DNA of 32,825 nucleotides from JABMRP01 sp964444795 (GTDB lineage: Bacteria > Planctomycetota > Planctomycetia > Pirellulales > Thermoguttaceae): NCBI GenBank assembly GCA_964444795.1, contig CAYUIQ010000076.1:1-32825 (forward strand), written 5' to 3'. Shown here one piece after another: positions 22,441-31,342 of the stretch. The notes beneath the pieces are model-generated. The model made no database searches, was not told where the DNA came from, and saw only the letters and a program-made list of their open reading frames with translations. The position numbers were made by a program, and so were the translations under genes. Positions within the stretch are counted from its first letter, which is position 1. Each line of letters opens with the position of its first letter.

Positions 22441-22737
22441 CTAGCCTTCATTTTGGTCCGGTTCTTCGGTTTTTCGGCGAAATTCGTCGCGTTCTCGCCG
22501 AGTAGCCTCCAAATCGAACACCAAATACTTCATATCCAGCCGCAGTTGGCTCAACGCGTCTTGCACCAGACCAAGGATTCGCCGTCGACGCCGGGTGCTG
22601 TCGACCACCTGGGCCAGGGCCGGTTGTACGGTCTGGAGGTGTTCGGGGGGCAGACTGTTGACTGCGGCGATCAGTTGCACGATCTCTTGAGGAACTTCGC
22701 TATGGTCCGGGCGGCTTGTCTGCGGTTGCTGGCTCAT
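22441..22737 (-). CDS. Small hypothetical helical protein
   Basis: 98 residues from ATG 22737, with AGGAG just upstream (AAGGAGCCCCCATG). A longer in-frame reading upstream is a shadow of the opposite gene. The product is charged and helical: PQEIVQLIAAVNSLPPEHLQ, then a basic STRRRRRILG, then ALSQLRLDMKYLVFDLEATR and a Glu/Arg-rich tail. No signal peptide. The basic cluster could bind nucleic acid, but no family is recognised. It has its own terminator and is divergent from the large secreted protein gene. Confidence 0.65.
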   Translation of the reverse strand: MSQQPQTSRPDHSEVPQEIVQLIAAVNSLPPEHLQTVQPALAQVVDSTRRRRRILGLVQDALSQLRLDMKYLVFDLEATRRERDEFRRKTEEPDQNEG

Positions 22738-22992
22738 GGGGGCTCCTTCGCTATGGGTGGTCCAGTTGCCATTACAAGCATCCGGCGTGCCAGCGTCCCG
22801 CGGAGAACCGACAATAATCCGTAACTCACCCCGTGGAAAGAAGTTACCGTTTGTCGGCATTTCTGGCCGCCGAGCCGTGCCGTGACAAAAACGCCTCGTC
22901 TGATCTGGACGGCCATCACAAATCCTGATACAAGCTTGCTTTACGTCGAAGTCGTGACCGCAGGCGAAGTGTTGATTTTGTGCCACGATCCC

Positions 22993-25710
22993 ATGCCCCG
23001 TTTTCACCATGCCCTTGCCGTTATCGGTGTCTTTGTCTTCGCGTTCCTTCTTGTAGGGGGCATCGCGGGCGGGGAATCCGCCTGGTACGAGGGCTTCGAA
23101 GATTCGGTGGTCAGTTGGCGCGACGCCGGCGGCAACACCCAATACCGTTTCGAGCAACACCATCGCGTGCGGTCCGAATCGAACACGGGCACGGGTAGCG
23201 AGTACCTGCGAGTTCGGTCCGATCGGGGGGGGCAGGTCCTCCTCAGCCACGAAACGGGGTATCCCCGCGTCATCGATGAACTGCTGCTGACGGTGCAACT
23301 GAAATCCAATCGGTCGGGCCTGCAATTATCTGCCCGGGTCGTGTTTCCGCGTACCACCGATCCCCGAACGAGTCAGCCGGTGGTGGTGCTGGTGGCCGGC
23401 TCCCGGTACACGCGGGTCGGCCAGTGGCAGCAAATACGAGTGGGAGACATCCCGCGACTGGCCGCGAGAGAAGCATCCCGGCAACTAACTCCGGGCGTCA
23501 CCATCGACCAGCGTGAGGCGTATGTCGACCGCGTGCTGCTGAACGTCTGCGGCGGCCCCGGGACGACGGATGTTTGGATCGATGACTTGGACATCTCGGG
23601 GTTCGTCGGGCCGCAACCGGGAACCGCCGACCTGCAGGCCACGCAAGCGCGACTTGCCGAAGAGGCGGTCGCTCGTCGGGATCGTACGGCCGCGGAGCAA
23701 CCGGCGCGTCGGCGCGTGGAGATGGCCGGCCCGGTGCTCGTCGCCGACCAGCACCCGATGTTTCCCCGCATGGTGCAGTATCAGGGTGAATCGCTGGCCT
23801 TCCTCAAGCGGCTTGGTTTCAACGCGATCTGGTTCGGCGAGCTTCCCTCCGACGTTCTGCTGGACGAGGCCGAGCAACTCGGTCTGTGGCTGATCTGTCC
23901 GCCGCCCGGCTCGCCCGAAGTGGGTAATTCCGCGGCGCCGCTGGCCACAATCGGCGGGCGTTACGATCGAGTGCTGGCCTGGGACTTGGGACACGGGCTG
24001 AGTTCCGAGGAGCTTTCCTCCACAACGCACCGAGCCCAGCAGGTGCGGTTGGCCGACTCCGACGGGCAACGACCGCTCGTCTGCCGCCCGATTTCCGCGT
24101 TGCGCGGCTACAGCCGGCAGGTCGACGCACTGCTGGTTGGCCGGTCGCCCCTGGGCACCAGCCTCGAGCTACCCGAGTACGCAACGTGGATTGGCCGACG
24201 CGGCCGGCTGGCGCGGCCGGGTACTCCGCTGTGGACGACCGTGCAGACGCAGCCAGGCGAGGCATGGCGCCGGCAGCTTGCCGCTTTGGCGCCGGGCGCC
24301 ACGCCCCAGGCCCACGTTTCCAGCGAGCAAATCCGGCTACTGGCACTGACCTCGATCGGCGCCGGCAGCCGGGGCCTACTGTTTCTTTCCGACACGTCGC
24401 TGGAGGGCAACGACTGGGAATCGCGTTACCGGGCGGCCGCGCTGCGTCTGCTCAACCTCGAACTGGCGCTGGTCGAGCCACTGCTGGCCACCGGCACGCT
24501 CGCCGCCGCCGTACCCGGCAACAGCCCGAACGTCTCCGTTGCGGTCGTGCGTAATAAGCACGCCCAGTTGCTGCTTCCTATCTGGTCGGCCCCGGGTGCG
24601 CAATGGGTACCCGGTCAATCGGCCGGCAACGGAGTATCGTTTGTCGTTCCCGGGGTCCCGGAATCCGACGACGCTTACGAACTGACACCCGGCGGCCTGA
24701 AACCATTACCCCATCAGCGGGTCACCGGCGGCACGCGGATCACATTGGAGGAGTTCGGGCTGGCGACAATGATCCTCCTGACGCAGGAACCGCTGGTGGT
24801 GGAAAACGTGACGCAATGGTCGGTTGCGCTGGGCGCGGAAACGGCCCGCCTGCAGCGTGACCTGGCGGAACGAAAACTGCATCACGTAAGCCGCATTGTC
24901 GAGCAACTGCCGCCTGGCTCCGCCGTGCCGCGACGCTTGGAGGCGTTGCTCCAAGAGGCTCACCATACGCTGCGACGGGCCGACGGATATTTGGCCGCCC
25001 GCCAATGGCGGACCGCGTACGAGTGCGCTCGCCGCGCGATGCGCTCGACGCGACTGGTCGAGCGTGGCTATTGGGAAGCAGCGACCGGATTGCTCGATTC
25101 GCCGGCGCGGGTTCCCACCGCCGCAAGTTTCTCCTCGCTGCCGTTGCACGGTTCGTGGATGCGGCGCGTGAGATCGGGTCAGTGGGGCCAGAGCCGGCTG
25201 GTCGGCGGCGATTTCGAGAATCTCCAATCCATGCTGGCCACCGGCTGGCAACATCTCCAGCATCCGTCGCCGCTGGTTCAAAGCCGCGCCGATCTGGCCG
25301 CCAACGCCGCACATTCCGGCGCCTTCGGGCTGAAACTCAGCGCATGGGCCGTGGAGACCGACGAACCGGTCAGCGTGGTCGAATCGGCGCCGATCTGGAT
25401 TACCAGTCCCGAGGTGATCGTCACGCCGGGAACCTTGGTCCGCATCCACGGCTGGATTCGCATTCTCCAGCCGATCGGCGGAAGCGTGGACGGAGTGCAA
25501 GTCTTCGACCCGTTCTCCGGGCAAGAGCTGGCCCGACGGTATCACCGGACCGCCGGCTGGGAAGAGTTCACGCTGGACCGCGTGGCGACCGAACCGGGCC
25601 GCGTCGCGGTCACGGTAGCCCTGACCGGACTGGGCGACGTGTGGCTCGACGACGTGACGATTCGCGTGTTGCACGAAACGGTCCCCGGCGGCCTCACGCG
25701 GCGTCCTTAG
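22993..25710 (+). CDS. Large secreted protein with jelly-roll and possible glycosidase-like parts
   Basis: 905 residues from ATG 22993, chosen because MPRFHHALAVIGVFVFAFLLVGGIAGGE is a good signal sequence; 37 more codons are open upstream from a GTG. Residues about 30-220 form a beta-sandwich (WYEGFEDSVVSWRDAGG, ending in TDVWIDDLDISGF), as in carbohydrate-binding modules. Residues about 260-600 may be a degenerate TIM barrel (FLKRLGFNAIWFGELPSDVL, DEAEQLGLWLICPPPGSPE, VLAWDLGHGLS). A helical stretch follows (ERKLHHVSRIVEQ, AYECARRAMRST), then a second C-terminal sandwich (SGAFGLKLSAWAVE, ending DVWLDDVTIRVL). No catalytic glutamates could be assigned. Likely periplasmic or extracellular and glycan-related. 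Its stop overlaps the stop of the convergent gene. Confidence 0.75.
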   Translation: MPRFHHALAVIGVFVFAFLLVGGIAGGESAWYEGFEDSVVSWRDAGGNTQYRFEQHHRVRSESNTGTGSEYLRVRSDRGGQVLLSHETGYPRVIDELLLTVQLKSNRSGLQLSARVVFPRTTDPRTSQPVVVLVAGSRYTRVGQWQQIRVGDIPRLAAREASRQLTPGVTIDQREAYVDRVLLNVCGGPGTTDVWIDDLDISGFVGPQPGTADLQATQARLAEEAVARRDRTAAEQPARRRVEMAGPVLVADQHPMFPRMVQYQGESLAFLKRLGFNAIWFGELPSDVLLDEAEQLGLWLICPPPGSPEVGNSAAPLATIGGRYDRVLAWDLGHGLSSEELSSTTHRAQQVRLADSDGQRPLVCRPISALRGYSRQVDALLVGRSPLGTSLELPEYATWIGRRGRLARPGTPLWTTVQTQPGEAWRRQLAALAPGATPQAHVSSEQIRLLALTSIGAGSRGLLFLSDTSLEGNDWESRYRAAALRLLNLELALVEPLLATGTLAAAVPGNSPNVSVAVVRNKHAQLLLPIWSAPGAQWVPGQSAGNGVSFVVPGVPESDDAYELTPGGLKPLPHQRVTGGTRITLEEFGLATMILLTQEPLVVENVTQWSVALGAETARLQRDLAERKLHHVSRIVEQLPPGSAVPRRLEALLQEAHHTLRRADGYLAARQWRTAYECARRAMRSTRLVERGYWEAATGLLDSPARVPTAASFSSLPLHGSWMRRVRSGQWGQSRLVGGDFENLQSMLATGWQHLQHPSPLVQSRADLAANAAHSGAFGLKLSAWAVETDEPVSVVESAPIWITSPEVIVTPGTLVRIHGWIRILQPIGGSVDGVQVFDPFSGQELARRYHRTAGWEEFTLDRVATEPGRVAVTVALTGLGDVWLDDVTIRVLHETVPGGLTRRP

Positions 25711-27881
25711 CCCTCCTCCAGAAAGTGAAGCTTGTCCCGGCCGGTCTGGTAAAGCAGCCCGATGAGGCGGTACTGCAGGACCAGCAGGTAAAGCGCCAAC
25801 GCCACGGACGCGAAAACGAGCCCCATCACCGACAGTTGGGTCATCGTTCCGATGGGCTCCTCGGCGAACGGCTTCCCGGCGCCGGACCGGCCGGGAGCAA
25901 AAGCGCTGGCCATGGGAAACCTGACGAGGGTGTCCGTCCAGAACTTCGCCAGGTAGTACAGCAGGGCAAGATACACGTAACCCTTTGCCGCGCAGAGCAG
26001 CATGGTGGTGAGGTACTGGGCGGGAACCGCGACGAACGCACGGCACCAGAGCCGCGGGTCGAGACCTTCCAACGTCCCCCGAGCCATCACGCACAGCAAC
26101 CCCAGCGGAAAGCATATCCACGCCAGCACGTGCAGGGAGACCAGCAATAGGTCGGGCTCCGAGACGAGGGCCGACATCGTGGCAAATGGGGCCGTGACGA
26201 AAATCAGCAGCAGTTTCATCGCGACAAGCCACATGAATCCTTCCGGGCCGGCCATCGACAGTGGGGGCGTGGGAATCATCCTCCAGGCATAGATTAAGTA
26301 GGGCAATTCGCAGACCAGTAGGACCGTCCCCAGAAAGAATGCGGGAAGGATAATCTCGTTAGCCAACTCGCCGAGGTTTGGCAGCTTGGGCGAACGATTG
26401 TCGCCCTGGCAACTGGCGCTCCCTACCCGATACAAATAGGCCCCAATGCAGACCAGCACCAGCAGGAAGACCATCGCCGCCGAATAGATGACCGGGCGAA
26501 TCATCTCCATGGCCGCCATCGCGCGCACGGCAAACAGCGGCCCGTAGAACAAGGCCAACGTCGCCATGGCCGCCAGCGCCACGACAAACACCAGCGACCA
26601 TCCCGTGAGCGGATACACAAACGCTCCGGGCAATTTGAGGAAGAAACTGCCCGTCGATTCCGGTTGCCGGCGCCGCTGAATTTCCCGGCTCGGCAGCGCG
26701 CCGGACTGGGGCCCCGCCGGAGTGCGGTAATCGAATGTCGGCAAAGGCGGACCCGTCCGGGTAACGCTCCCGGTTTGGTCGCTTTCCTCCTCGGCAAAAG
26801 CAAACGTATCGCCCGATTCCTCTTCCGCCGGTGGTGGCGGCGGCCCGGCGGCGGCAGCCTCGTCGTCATCCTCCACCACGATGTCGTCGTCGGCAGCCGC
26901 GGTGGGCGGATCATTCGTAACGGCGATCGGGGCCGGTTCATCTCGCAACGCAGGGTCCGGCCGGATATCTTCAGTCGCCTCGCCATCGTCCTCAGTCAAG
27001 GCAAGAGTGTCGACCGGTTCCTCGTCCTCCAGTACCACAAGGTCGTCGGCCGCGTCGTCTTCCAGCACCACAAGATCGTCGGCCGCGTCGTCGTCCGCCA
27101 GCACCACGATGTCGTCGGCGGGCGTGGCGGGCGGTTTGTTCGGTACGACCATCGGTGCCGCATCACTGCGTAACGGACGGGCTGGGCCGCTGTGGCCGGT
27201 GATCTTACGCTCCACCTTGACCGCGGCGGCGGCATCCTTCTCTTTCTGCGCCGCGGACAGTATCGCCTGCTGACGGATCACGGGGCTCGGTTCTTCTGGC
27301 TTCGGCGCGGCGGCGGCCTCGTCCACGGGGAGGGTCTCCGCCGGTTTCTCCGCCCCGGACAATACCGCTGGATCACCGACGGCAGCGCTCCGATCATCCT
27401 CCGCCGGTGCCTCATCGTCTCCGGCCACCGGGATCGTATCTTCCGGCTCCTCCAGGATGCTGATCGACTCTCCAGGACTTTTTTCCGGTCCGGAATCGAG
27501 CGCAAGGCCGTCGTCCTCTTCGCCGGCGGTTGGCTCGGTGTCGGACGATGGCGTTTCTACTCCGTCTGTTTCCACCGACACGGCCGACGACTCTTCGGCC
27601 TCTTCATCGTCTTCCAGGACGGTAATGCCGGGGCTTTCAGCCGGTTCGTCGTCATCCAGAACGGTGAAGGTGGGGCCTTCGGAAGTGGCGGGCTCTTCGG
27701 ACGGCGAATCGGGGAACAGCCCGGGAATGGCTAGCGCCAGGCGCACTTCGGACGACCCGGTGGGACGTACTTCGATATTCCGCTTCAGTTTTCCCGAGGC
27801 CGCCCAGTCCCGGAGCTTCTGCAACGGGTACGGCCCTCGTTCTTCTCCACCCAACACGAGATACCACGCCGACTCGGTCAT
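25707..27881 (-). CDS. GYF-domain, acidic-repeat, multi-transmembrane protein
   Basis: 724 residues from ATG 27881 with GGGAG eight bases upstream; the open frame 107 codons further up is Arg/Ala-rich noise. Residues 5-50 are a GYF_2-type domain (WYLVLGGEERGPYPLQKLRD, then ASGKLKR), a proline-rich-peptide binder. Residues about 55-400 are disordered and very acidic, with repeated xxFTVLDDDE, ITVLEDDEE, DLVVLEDD units. From about 425 to the end there are seven hydrophobic helices (SLVFVVALAAMATLALFYG, AAMVFLLVLVCIGAYLY, LGTVLLVCELPYLIYAW, VAMKLLLIFVTAPFATM, and others), as in DUF4013-like membrane modules. The combination is typical of planctomycete membrane proteins; the function is unknown. 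No terminator separates it from the convergent gene. Confidence 0.8.
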   Translation of the reverse strand: MTESAWYLVLGGEERGPYPLQKLRDWAASGKLKRNIEVRPTGSSEVRLALAIPGLFPDSPSEEPATSEGPTFTVLDDDEPAESPGITVLEDDEEAEESSAVSVETDGVETPSSDTEPTAGEEDDGLALDSGPEKSPGESISILEEPEDTIPVAGDDEAPAEDDRSAAVGDPAVLSGAEKPAETLPVDEAAAAPKPEEPSPVIRQQAILSAAQKEKDAAAAVKVERKITGHSGPARPLRSDAAPMVVPNKPPATPADDIVVLADDDAADDLVVLEDDAADDLVVLEDEEPVDTLALTEDDGEATEDIRPDPALRDEPAPIAVTNDPPTAAADDDIVVEDDDEAAAAGPPPPPAEEESGDTFAFAEEESDQTGSVTRTGPPLPTFDYRTPAGPQSGALPSREIQRRRQPESTGSFFLKLPGAFVYPLTGWSLVFVVALAAMATLALFYGPLFAVRAMAAMEMIRPVIYSAAMVFLLVLVCIGAYLYRVGSASCQGDNRSPKLPNLGELANEIILPAFFLGTVLLVCELPYLIYAWRMIPTPPLSMAGPEGFMWLVAMKLLLIFVTAPFATMSALVSEPDLLLVSLHVLAWICFPLGLLCVMARGTLEGLDPRLWCRAFVAVPAQYLTTMLLCAAKGYVYLALLYYLAKFWTDTLVRFPMASAFAPGRSGAGKPFAEEPIGTMTQLSVMGLVFASVALALYLLVLQYRLIGLLYQTGRDKLHFLEEG
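27025..27123 (-). repeat. Three 33-nt tandem units encoding DAADDLVVLED
   Basis: Units at 27025-27057, 27058-27090 and 27091-27123 encode the 11-residue DAADDLVVLED type repeat; the first two are nearly identical at DNA level. Recent duplication within the acidic linker. Confidence 0.75.
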
Positions 27882-28085
27882 CACAAGTCTCCCGGCGGTT
27901 TGAGTTCTCGAGGACGTCGCTTGCGCCGACTGCTCTCTGTCGCCCGCCATTGTAGCCGCTGCGCGTCTGGCAAACACCCCAACAGACGAAATTCGTCGGC
28001 ATAGATAGCAGCCGGCCAGCATGGCACCGGCGGCTCGATTGGGGGGTATTGCCGAATCGGCGCCGCGAACTGGCCGGCGAGACGC

Positions 28086-28115
28086 TTGCCGGGGCCGGGC
28101 GGCCGATCGTAGAAT
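28086..28115 (+). promoter_or_regulatory. Sigma-70-like promoter for the single-TM protein gene
   Basis: TTGCCG (28086-28091), 18-nt spacer, TAGAAT (28110-28115), about 47 nt before the start codon. The -10 and downstream DNA are partly duplicated near 31161. Confidence 0.4.
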
Positions 28116-28161
28116 GACCCCTTCGGCCGCAATCGAACCGCACGCCCCCGGAGGAGACGCA

Positions 28162-28767
28162 ATGGAAGGCCTACTCGATCGAATCGCGAAGGCAACCGGC
28201 ATGGCCGGCGGCGACCTGATCCGCTACGGGGCGATTGCCATCGGCATCTTGGTCGTGTTGATCGTCCTGTCCAAGGTGCTGCGGCGGAAACGGGCGACGG
28301 TCAAGGGCGTCACCGATCTGGCCATCGACGTCATGGCCCTGGGCAACGCGCCGCCTCCGGCGGGTCCGCCCGTGCTGGAGTTCTTCAACACACCGGTCCG
28401 TCTGGCCGCGGTCGTGTTGGCCACGGCCGGCCGCGTGCGTGAACTGCCGCCGTTGGACCAGTGGGACGATCTATTCGACGCAATCGCGCCGGGTCTGGCC
28501 AACGTCGTCAAGACGCACCGGCCGCTGGTTCGTCGCTGGCCCGCCCAGATGAGCACGCGGGGATTCGCCCACACCTTCTTCGGCCACGCCCGACTACCCG
28601 GCGAAGGCGGCAAGGGCACGCCCTGGTCGTCGGCCGCGGGCCTGTTCAAGATCGAAGGCCAACCGATCATGGCCGGCCTGGTACTCCGCACCGAATCGAC
28701 CAGCAGCCACGCCCAGGAGATCGTCGAAACCGAAGAGCAGTGGCTGAGCATGCTGCGGGTGAAGTAG
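28162..28767 (+). CDS. Membrane-anchored hypothetical protein
   Basis: 201 residues; ATG 28162 is preceded by GGAGGAG. Residues 1-18 are polar, then one helix (LIRYGAIAIGILVVLIVLSKVL) and a basic RRKR stop-transfer, placing residues from about 45 on in the cytoplasm or periplasm depending on topology (positive-inside favours cytoplasm). The soluble part has APPPAGPPVLEFFNTPVRLA, LPPLDQWDDLFDAIAPGL and a C-terminal EIVETEEQWLSMLRVK. No known family is recognised. It stands alone, divergent from the GYF protein. Confidence 0.8.
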   Translation: MEGLLDRIAKATGMAGGDLIRYGAIAIGILVVLIVLSKVLRRKRATVKGVTDLAIDVMALGNAPPPAGPPVLEFFNTPVRLAAVVLATAGRVRELPPLDQWDDLFDAIAPGLANVVKTHRPLVRRWPAQMSTRGFAHTFFGHARLPGEGGKGTPWSSAAGLFKIEGQPIMAGLVLRTESTSSHAQEIVETEEQWLSMLRVK

Positions 28768-28797
28768 CCGTCCCGGACCAAGTGGTCTGTCGATTTA

Positions 28798-28854
28798 GTA
28801 ACCCGAAGCGTCAGCGAGGGAGTCTCTTCCGCCCTCGCTGACGCTTCGCGTTAC
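28798..28854. repeat. Long palindrome between genes
   Basis: GAAGCGTCAGCGAGGG (28805-28820) is perfectly complementary to CCCTCGCTGACGCTTC (28832-28847); flanking GTAA and TTAC also pair, leaving a CCC/GCG mismatch. I recall palindromes of this kind as a very common dispersed repeat in Pirellulales. It could end transcription of the upstream gene, though no T tract follows. Confidence 0.75.
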
Positions 28855-28959
28855 AATTCACGCCACGATGTGAATCGGACTAAATCGACCGGCCGAAAGC
28901 CCTCGGGTCGTGCAGCGCCGAGATGGACACCAACCAGTGATGTCCGCTGGGACCGCCTA

Positions 28960-30756
28960 TCAGCCGTTTCGCCGCCGACAGATCATCAACAGGCCCATCA
29001 GGCCGAGGACGGCCAGCACGAAGGTGGAGGGTTCGGGGACGAGCGCCGCACCCTGCGGCGGCCCGATGTAGATGTTGTCGAAGGCCAGCGTGTTGCCCGG
29101 TTGCCCCCCGCCGGCGAAGAATCGAAAGCCGGTGGGCAGAGGAAGCCCTCCGACCGCACCTCCTTGAAGATATCTGTCGACGGGATTGAACGTCACCGTG
29201 GTGCCGTCCGTCAGATCGGTCAGAGCAACCTCGACAATCTGGTTCGACGCAAGATCGAACGTCGTCGCCCAATTGTACCAGTGGTCGAGCGCAAGACCTT
29301 GAAAGCCCGGGTCGTCCACCAGTTCCGTGAGGCTTGCTCCAGCGGCGTCGTACCACACGTAATCCGCGTTCCATTCGGCCGGTTCGTTGACATCGGTGCT
29401 CGTCCATCTGGCCAAGGGGATGAAGGACGCGCTCGTACCGCTGGGTTGTAAGGATACGCTACCCAAATTGTTAAAACGATTCGCGGGGTCGACGACCGTG
29501 GGCGCGATGTCAAAACTGATCGTCCAGAGGTCGCTACTGTAGTTCACGTCCCGCTGTGCCCGCCCGTAAACGCCGCCGCCGGGCCCCGTACCGGCAATGA
29601 ACTGATCGCCGCCACTCGGGTTCGCTGGAAGACCTAGTGCATTTCCCGAGTAAGTGAAAGCGAGAAAATCGGCGCTCGTTGCGTTGGGAAGGTAATACTC
29701 GTCTTGTCCCGTCAGAACCACGCCGGCGGCGGACGCCGACTCGCTTTCAAAACCCGATTGGTAGCCCAAAACAGGCGGTGGTGGCGGCGGCGCCGCGCCA
29801 ACGGTTAAGCGGCCGTTACCGCGGATCCAGGGGACTTCGGTGTCGGCCCCGCTGCCGGTGGCCCCCCAGGAGCCGGATCCTTGATCGACGCCACCGAAGT
29901 TGAACGTGCCGGCCTCGATATTGCCGTCAAGGAGGATCGTGTTCGGATTGGTATTCGGCGCCGCGTTGCCGGACGTGTCGGTCAAGTTGTAAGTGCCGAT
30001 CGTCAAGGTCGCTCCGGTTCCCACCCGAAGGTCGCTCCAAATGTGATCCAGCGTCGTGACCTCGGTGTCCGCATTGAAGGCGAAGTTGCCGTCGATACTG
30101 CCTCCATCCGGGCCTCGATTCTCGTCGAGTTCGACCAGACCTATCGGGGCGGTCGGACTAACATTGATACTCCACTTGTCCTGGTGCCCGCTGTTGGCGA
30201 GAATGGTGTTCACGGTGATGGGCGCGAAGAAATCGGCGCCGTGCCGGTTCGAGGTAAAGGTATCGGCGATCACTGGAACGTAGACGTCGTTGGCGGCGCC
30301 GCCGGCCCCGTTGAAGGCAATCGTGCTCGCTGTCAAGGCGTCGTCGACCAGCCCAAAGTCATAGCCGCCGCCGAGGTCGCCAGCGCTGCTGTCGAAGATG
30401 TTAGTCTTCGCGTCGAACCGGATGGCGGAGTTTGGCAGAAACACGCCTGCGCCAGCGTTGTCAATGGTGACGAACGGCTCGGGATTGCAGCAGGAGTTCG
30501 TAAACCCAACAGACTGCCCATCCAGGGGAATCGCGTTGTTGGGGTTCGTTTGAAATTCACCTACATCCAGAAACCATTTTGAGGTGTCGAAGTAGCTCAG
30601 TGGTACGGTGGCGGTTCCGTAGCGAAGGGCCACGTTGGCCGGGGACGTGTCGTTGTTCGTTCCTCCCCCGATCCAGTTAACGTCCTCGGCATGGGCGGTC
30701 GCCGCGACAAAGCCCGTCACGAATAGACAGGCGCCAAAACAGATGAAACGTCTCAT
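28960..30756 (-). CDS. Secreted PEP-CTERM sorting-domain protein (second)
   Basis: 598 residues from ATG 30756 (MRRFICFGACLFVTGFVAATAHAED, a clean signal peptide with AHA cleavage); a TTG seven codons upstream is possible. The C-terminus is LVPEPSTF, a hydrophobic helix and CRRRNG, the PEP-CTERM tag. Residues about 25-320 are a beta-rich region with repeated GTNNDTSPANVALRYGT- and TIAFNGAGG-like strands, as in planctomycete surface adhesins. A PPPPPP hinge lies near residue 330, and the last 250 residues (SDLWTISFDIAPTV, then HWYNWATTFDLASNQIVEV, FFAGGGQPGNTLAFDNIYIG) look like a concanavalin/LamG-type sandwich. Likely exported and anchored or released by an exosortase encoded elsewhere. Confidence 0.87.
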   Translation of the reverse strand: MRRFICFGACLFVTGFVAATAHAEDVNWIGGGTNNDTSPANVALRYGTATVPLSYFDTSKWFLDVGEFQTNPNNAIPLDGQSVGFTNSCCNPEPFVTIDNAGAGVFLPNSAIRFDAKTNIFDSSAGDLGGGYDFGLVDDALTASTIAFNGAGGAANDVYVPVIADTFTSNRHGADFFAPITVNTILANSGHQDKWSINVSPTAPIGLVELDENRGPDGGSIDGNFAFNADTEVTTLDHIWSDLRVGTGATLTIGTYNLTDTSGNAAPNTNPNTILLDGNIEAGTFNFGGVDQGSGSWGATGSGADTEVPWIRGNGRLTVGAAPPPPPPVLGYQSGFESESASAAGVVLTGQDEYYLPNATSADFLAFTYSGNALGLPANPSGGDQFIAGTGPGGGVYGRAQRDVNYSSDLWTISFDIAPTVVDPANRFNNLGSVSLQPSGTSASFIPLARWTSTDVNEPAEWNADYVWYDAAGASLTELVDDPGFQGLALDHWYNWATTFDLASNQIVEVALTDLTDGTTVTFNPVDRYLQGGAVGGLPLPTGFRFFAGGGQPGNTLAFDNIYIGPPQGAALVPEPSTFVLAVLGLMGLLMICRRRNG

Positions 30757-30874
30757 GGATTTCTTGCCCTTTCGCAAATGCCGTGCAAGGAAGAATGTCT
30801 CCAGCGAGTGACGGCCAAAGTCTGTAGTTGGTTCCGACTCATCCTACGGTGCGCCGCGCTGCGTCTCCGGGTGC

Positions 30875-31010
30875 CTATCTCTTGAGAATCTGCTTGCTCC
30901 GAGACGTCATTTGCTCGACCCCGTAGAAGAACACCTTTACGGTAATCAAGCTGTACGCGATTGCAAGGAATATTTCAGAGTTTCCAAGAACTGACCCAAT
31001 ATAGAGTAGG
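30875..31010 (-). pseudogene. Possible C-terminal remnant of a membrane protein
   Basis: On the minus strand to the TAG at 30877-30875 the frame reads LLYIGSVLGNSEIF, LAIAYSLITVKVFFYGVEQ, MTSRSKQILKR: a membrane helix followed by a basic tail. There is no start codon or ribosome site and the reading is cut off at a GC palindrome at 31013-31037. Probably the end of a deleted gene upstream of the PEP-CTERM gene; chance cannot be excluded. Confidence 0.3.
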
Positions 31011-31012
31011 TG

Positions 31013-31037
31013 AACCCCCCAGTCAGTCGGGGGGGCT
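31013..31037. repeat. C6/G7 hairpin at a junction of gene remnants
   Basis: CCCCCC (31015-31020), eight-base loop, GGGGGGG (31029-31035). It separates the minus-strand remnant from the plus-strand one and may mark a deletion join or an old terminator. Confidence 0.4.
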
Positions 31038-31241
31038 TCCGGCGACAGGATTTCCCGCCTTGAGCACCTGGCAGACCGTCTTCCCGACGAGGCGCTTCAG
31101 GCGCGCGTGCCCAGCCTGGACGAAATGGTTGCCCGGGCGCAGGGGGCCGACGTCGGATTCTACAACGACCGCATCGCTCGCAATCGAACCGCACGCCCCA
31201 CACGAAATCACGGAACGGATTCCTCGTTTCGATACCGGTAG
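31038..31241 (+). pseudogene. Possible gene remnant of unknown family
   Basis: In the plus frame ending at TAG 31239-31241 the DNA reads SGDRISRLEHLADRLPDE, ALQARVPSLDEMVARAQG, ADVGFYNDRIARN, with strongly GC-biased third positions, as in real genes of this genome. No start codon precedes it (a TGA lies just before 31016). The last part, from 31161, also occurs as non-coding DNA upstream of the gene at 28162. Unidentified. Confidence 0.35.
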
Positions 31242-31342
31242 CCTCGGATGTTGCGCCCATGGTACAATCAGTTGCTCATTTCTCGGATGAGCCTGAATTC
31301 AGGCAATTTCACCGACGCCCTATTCGCTCCTGCTAATGACCC

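Noticed and set aside
22741..23325. N-terminal extension of the 98-residue gene to 294 residues
   Set aside because: The extension is antisense to the signal peptide and first domain of the secreted protein; AGGAG marks the internal ATG.
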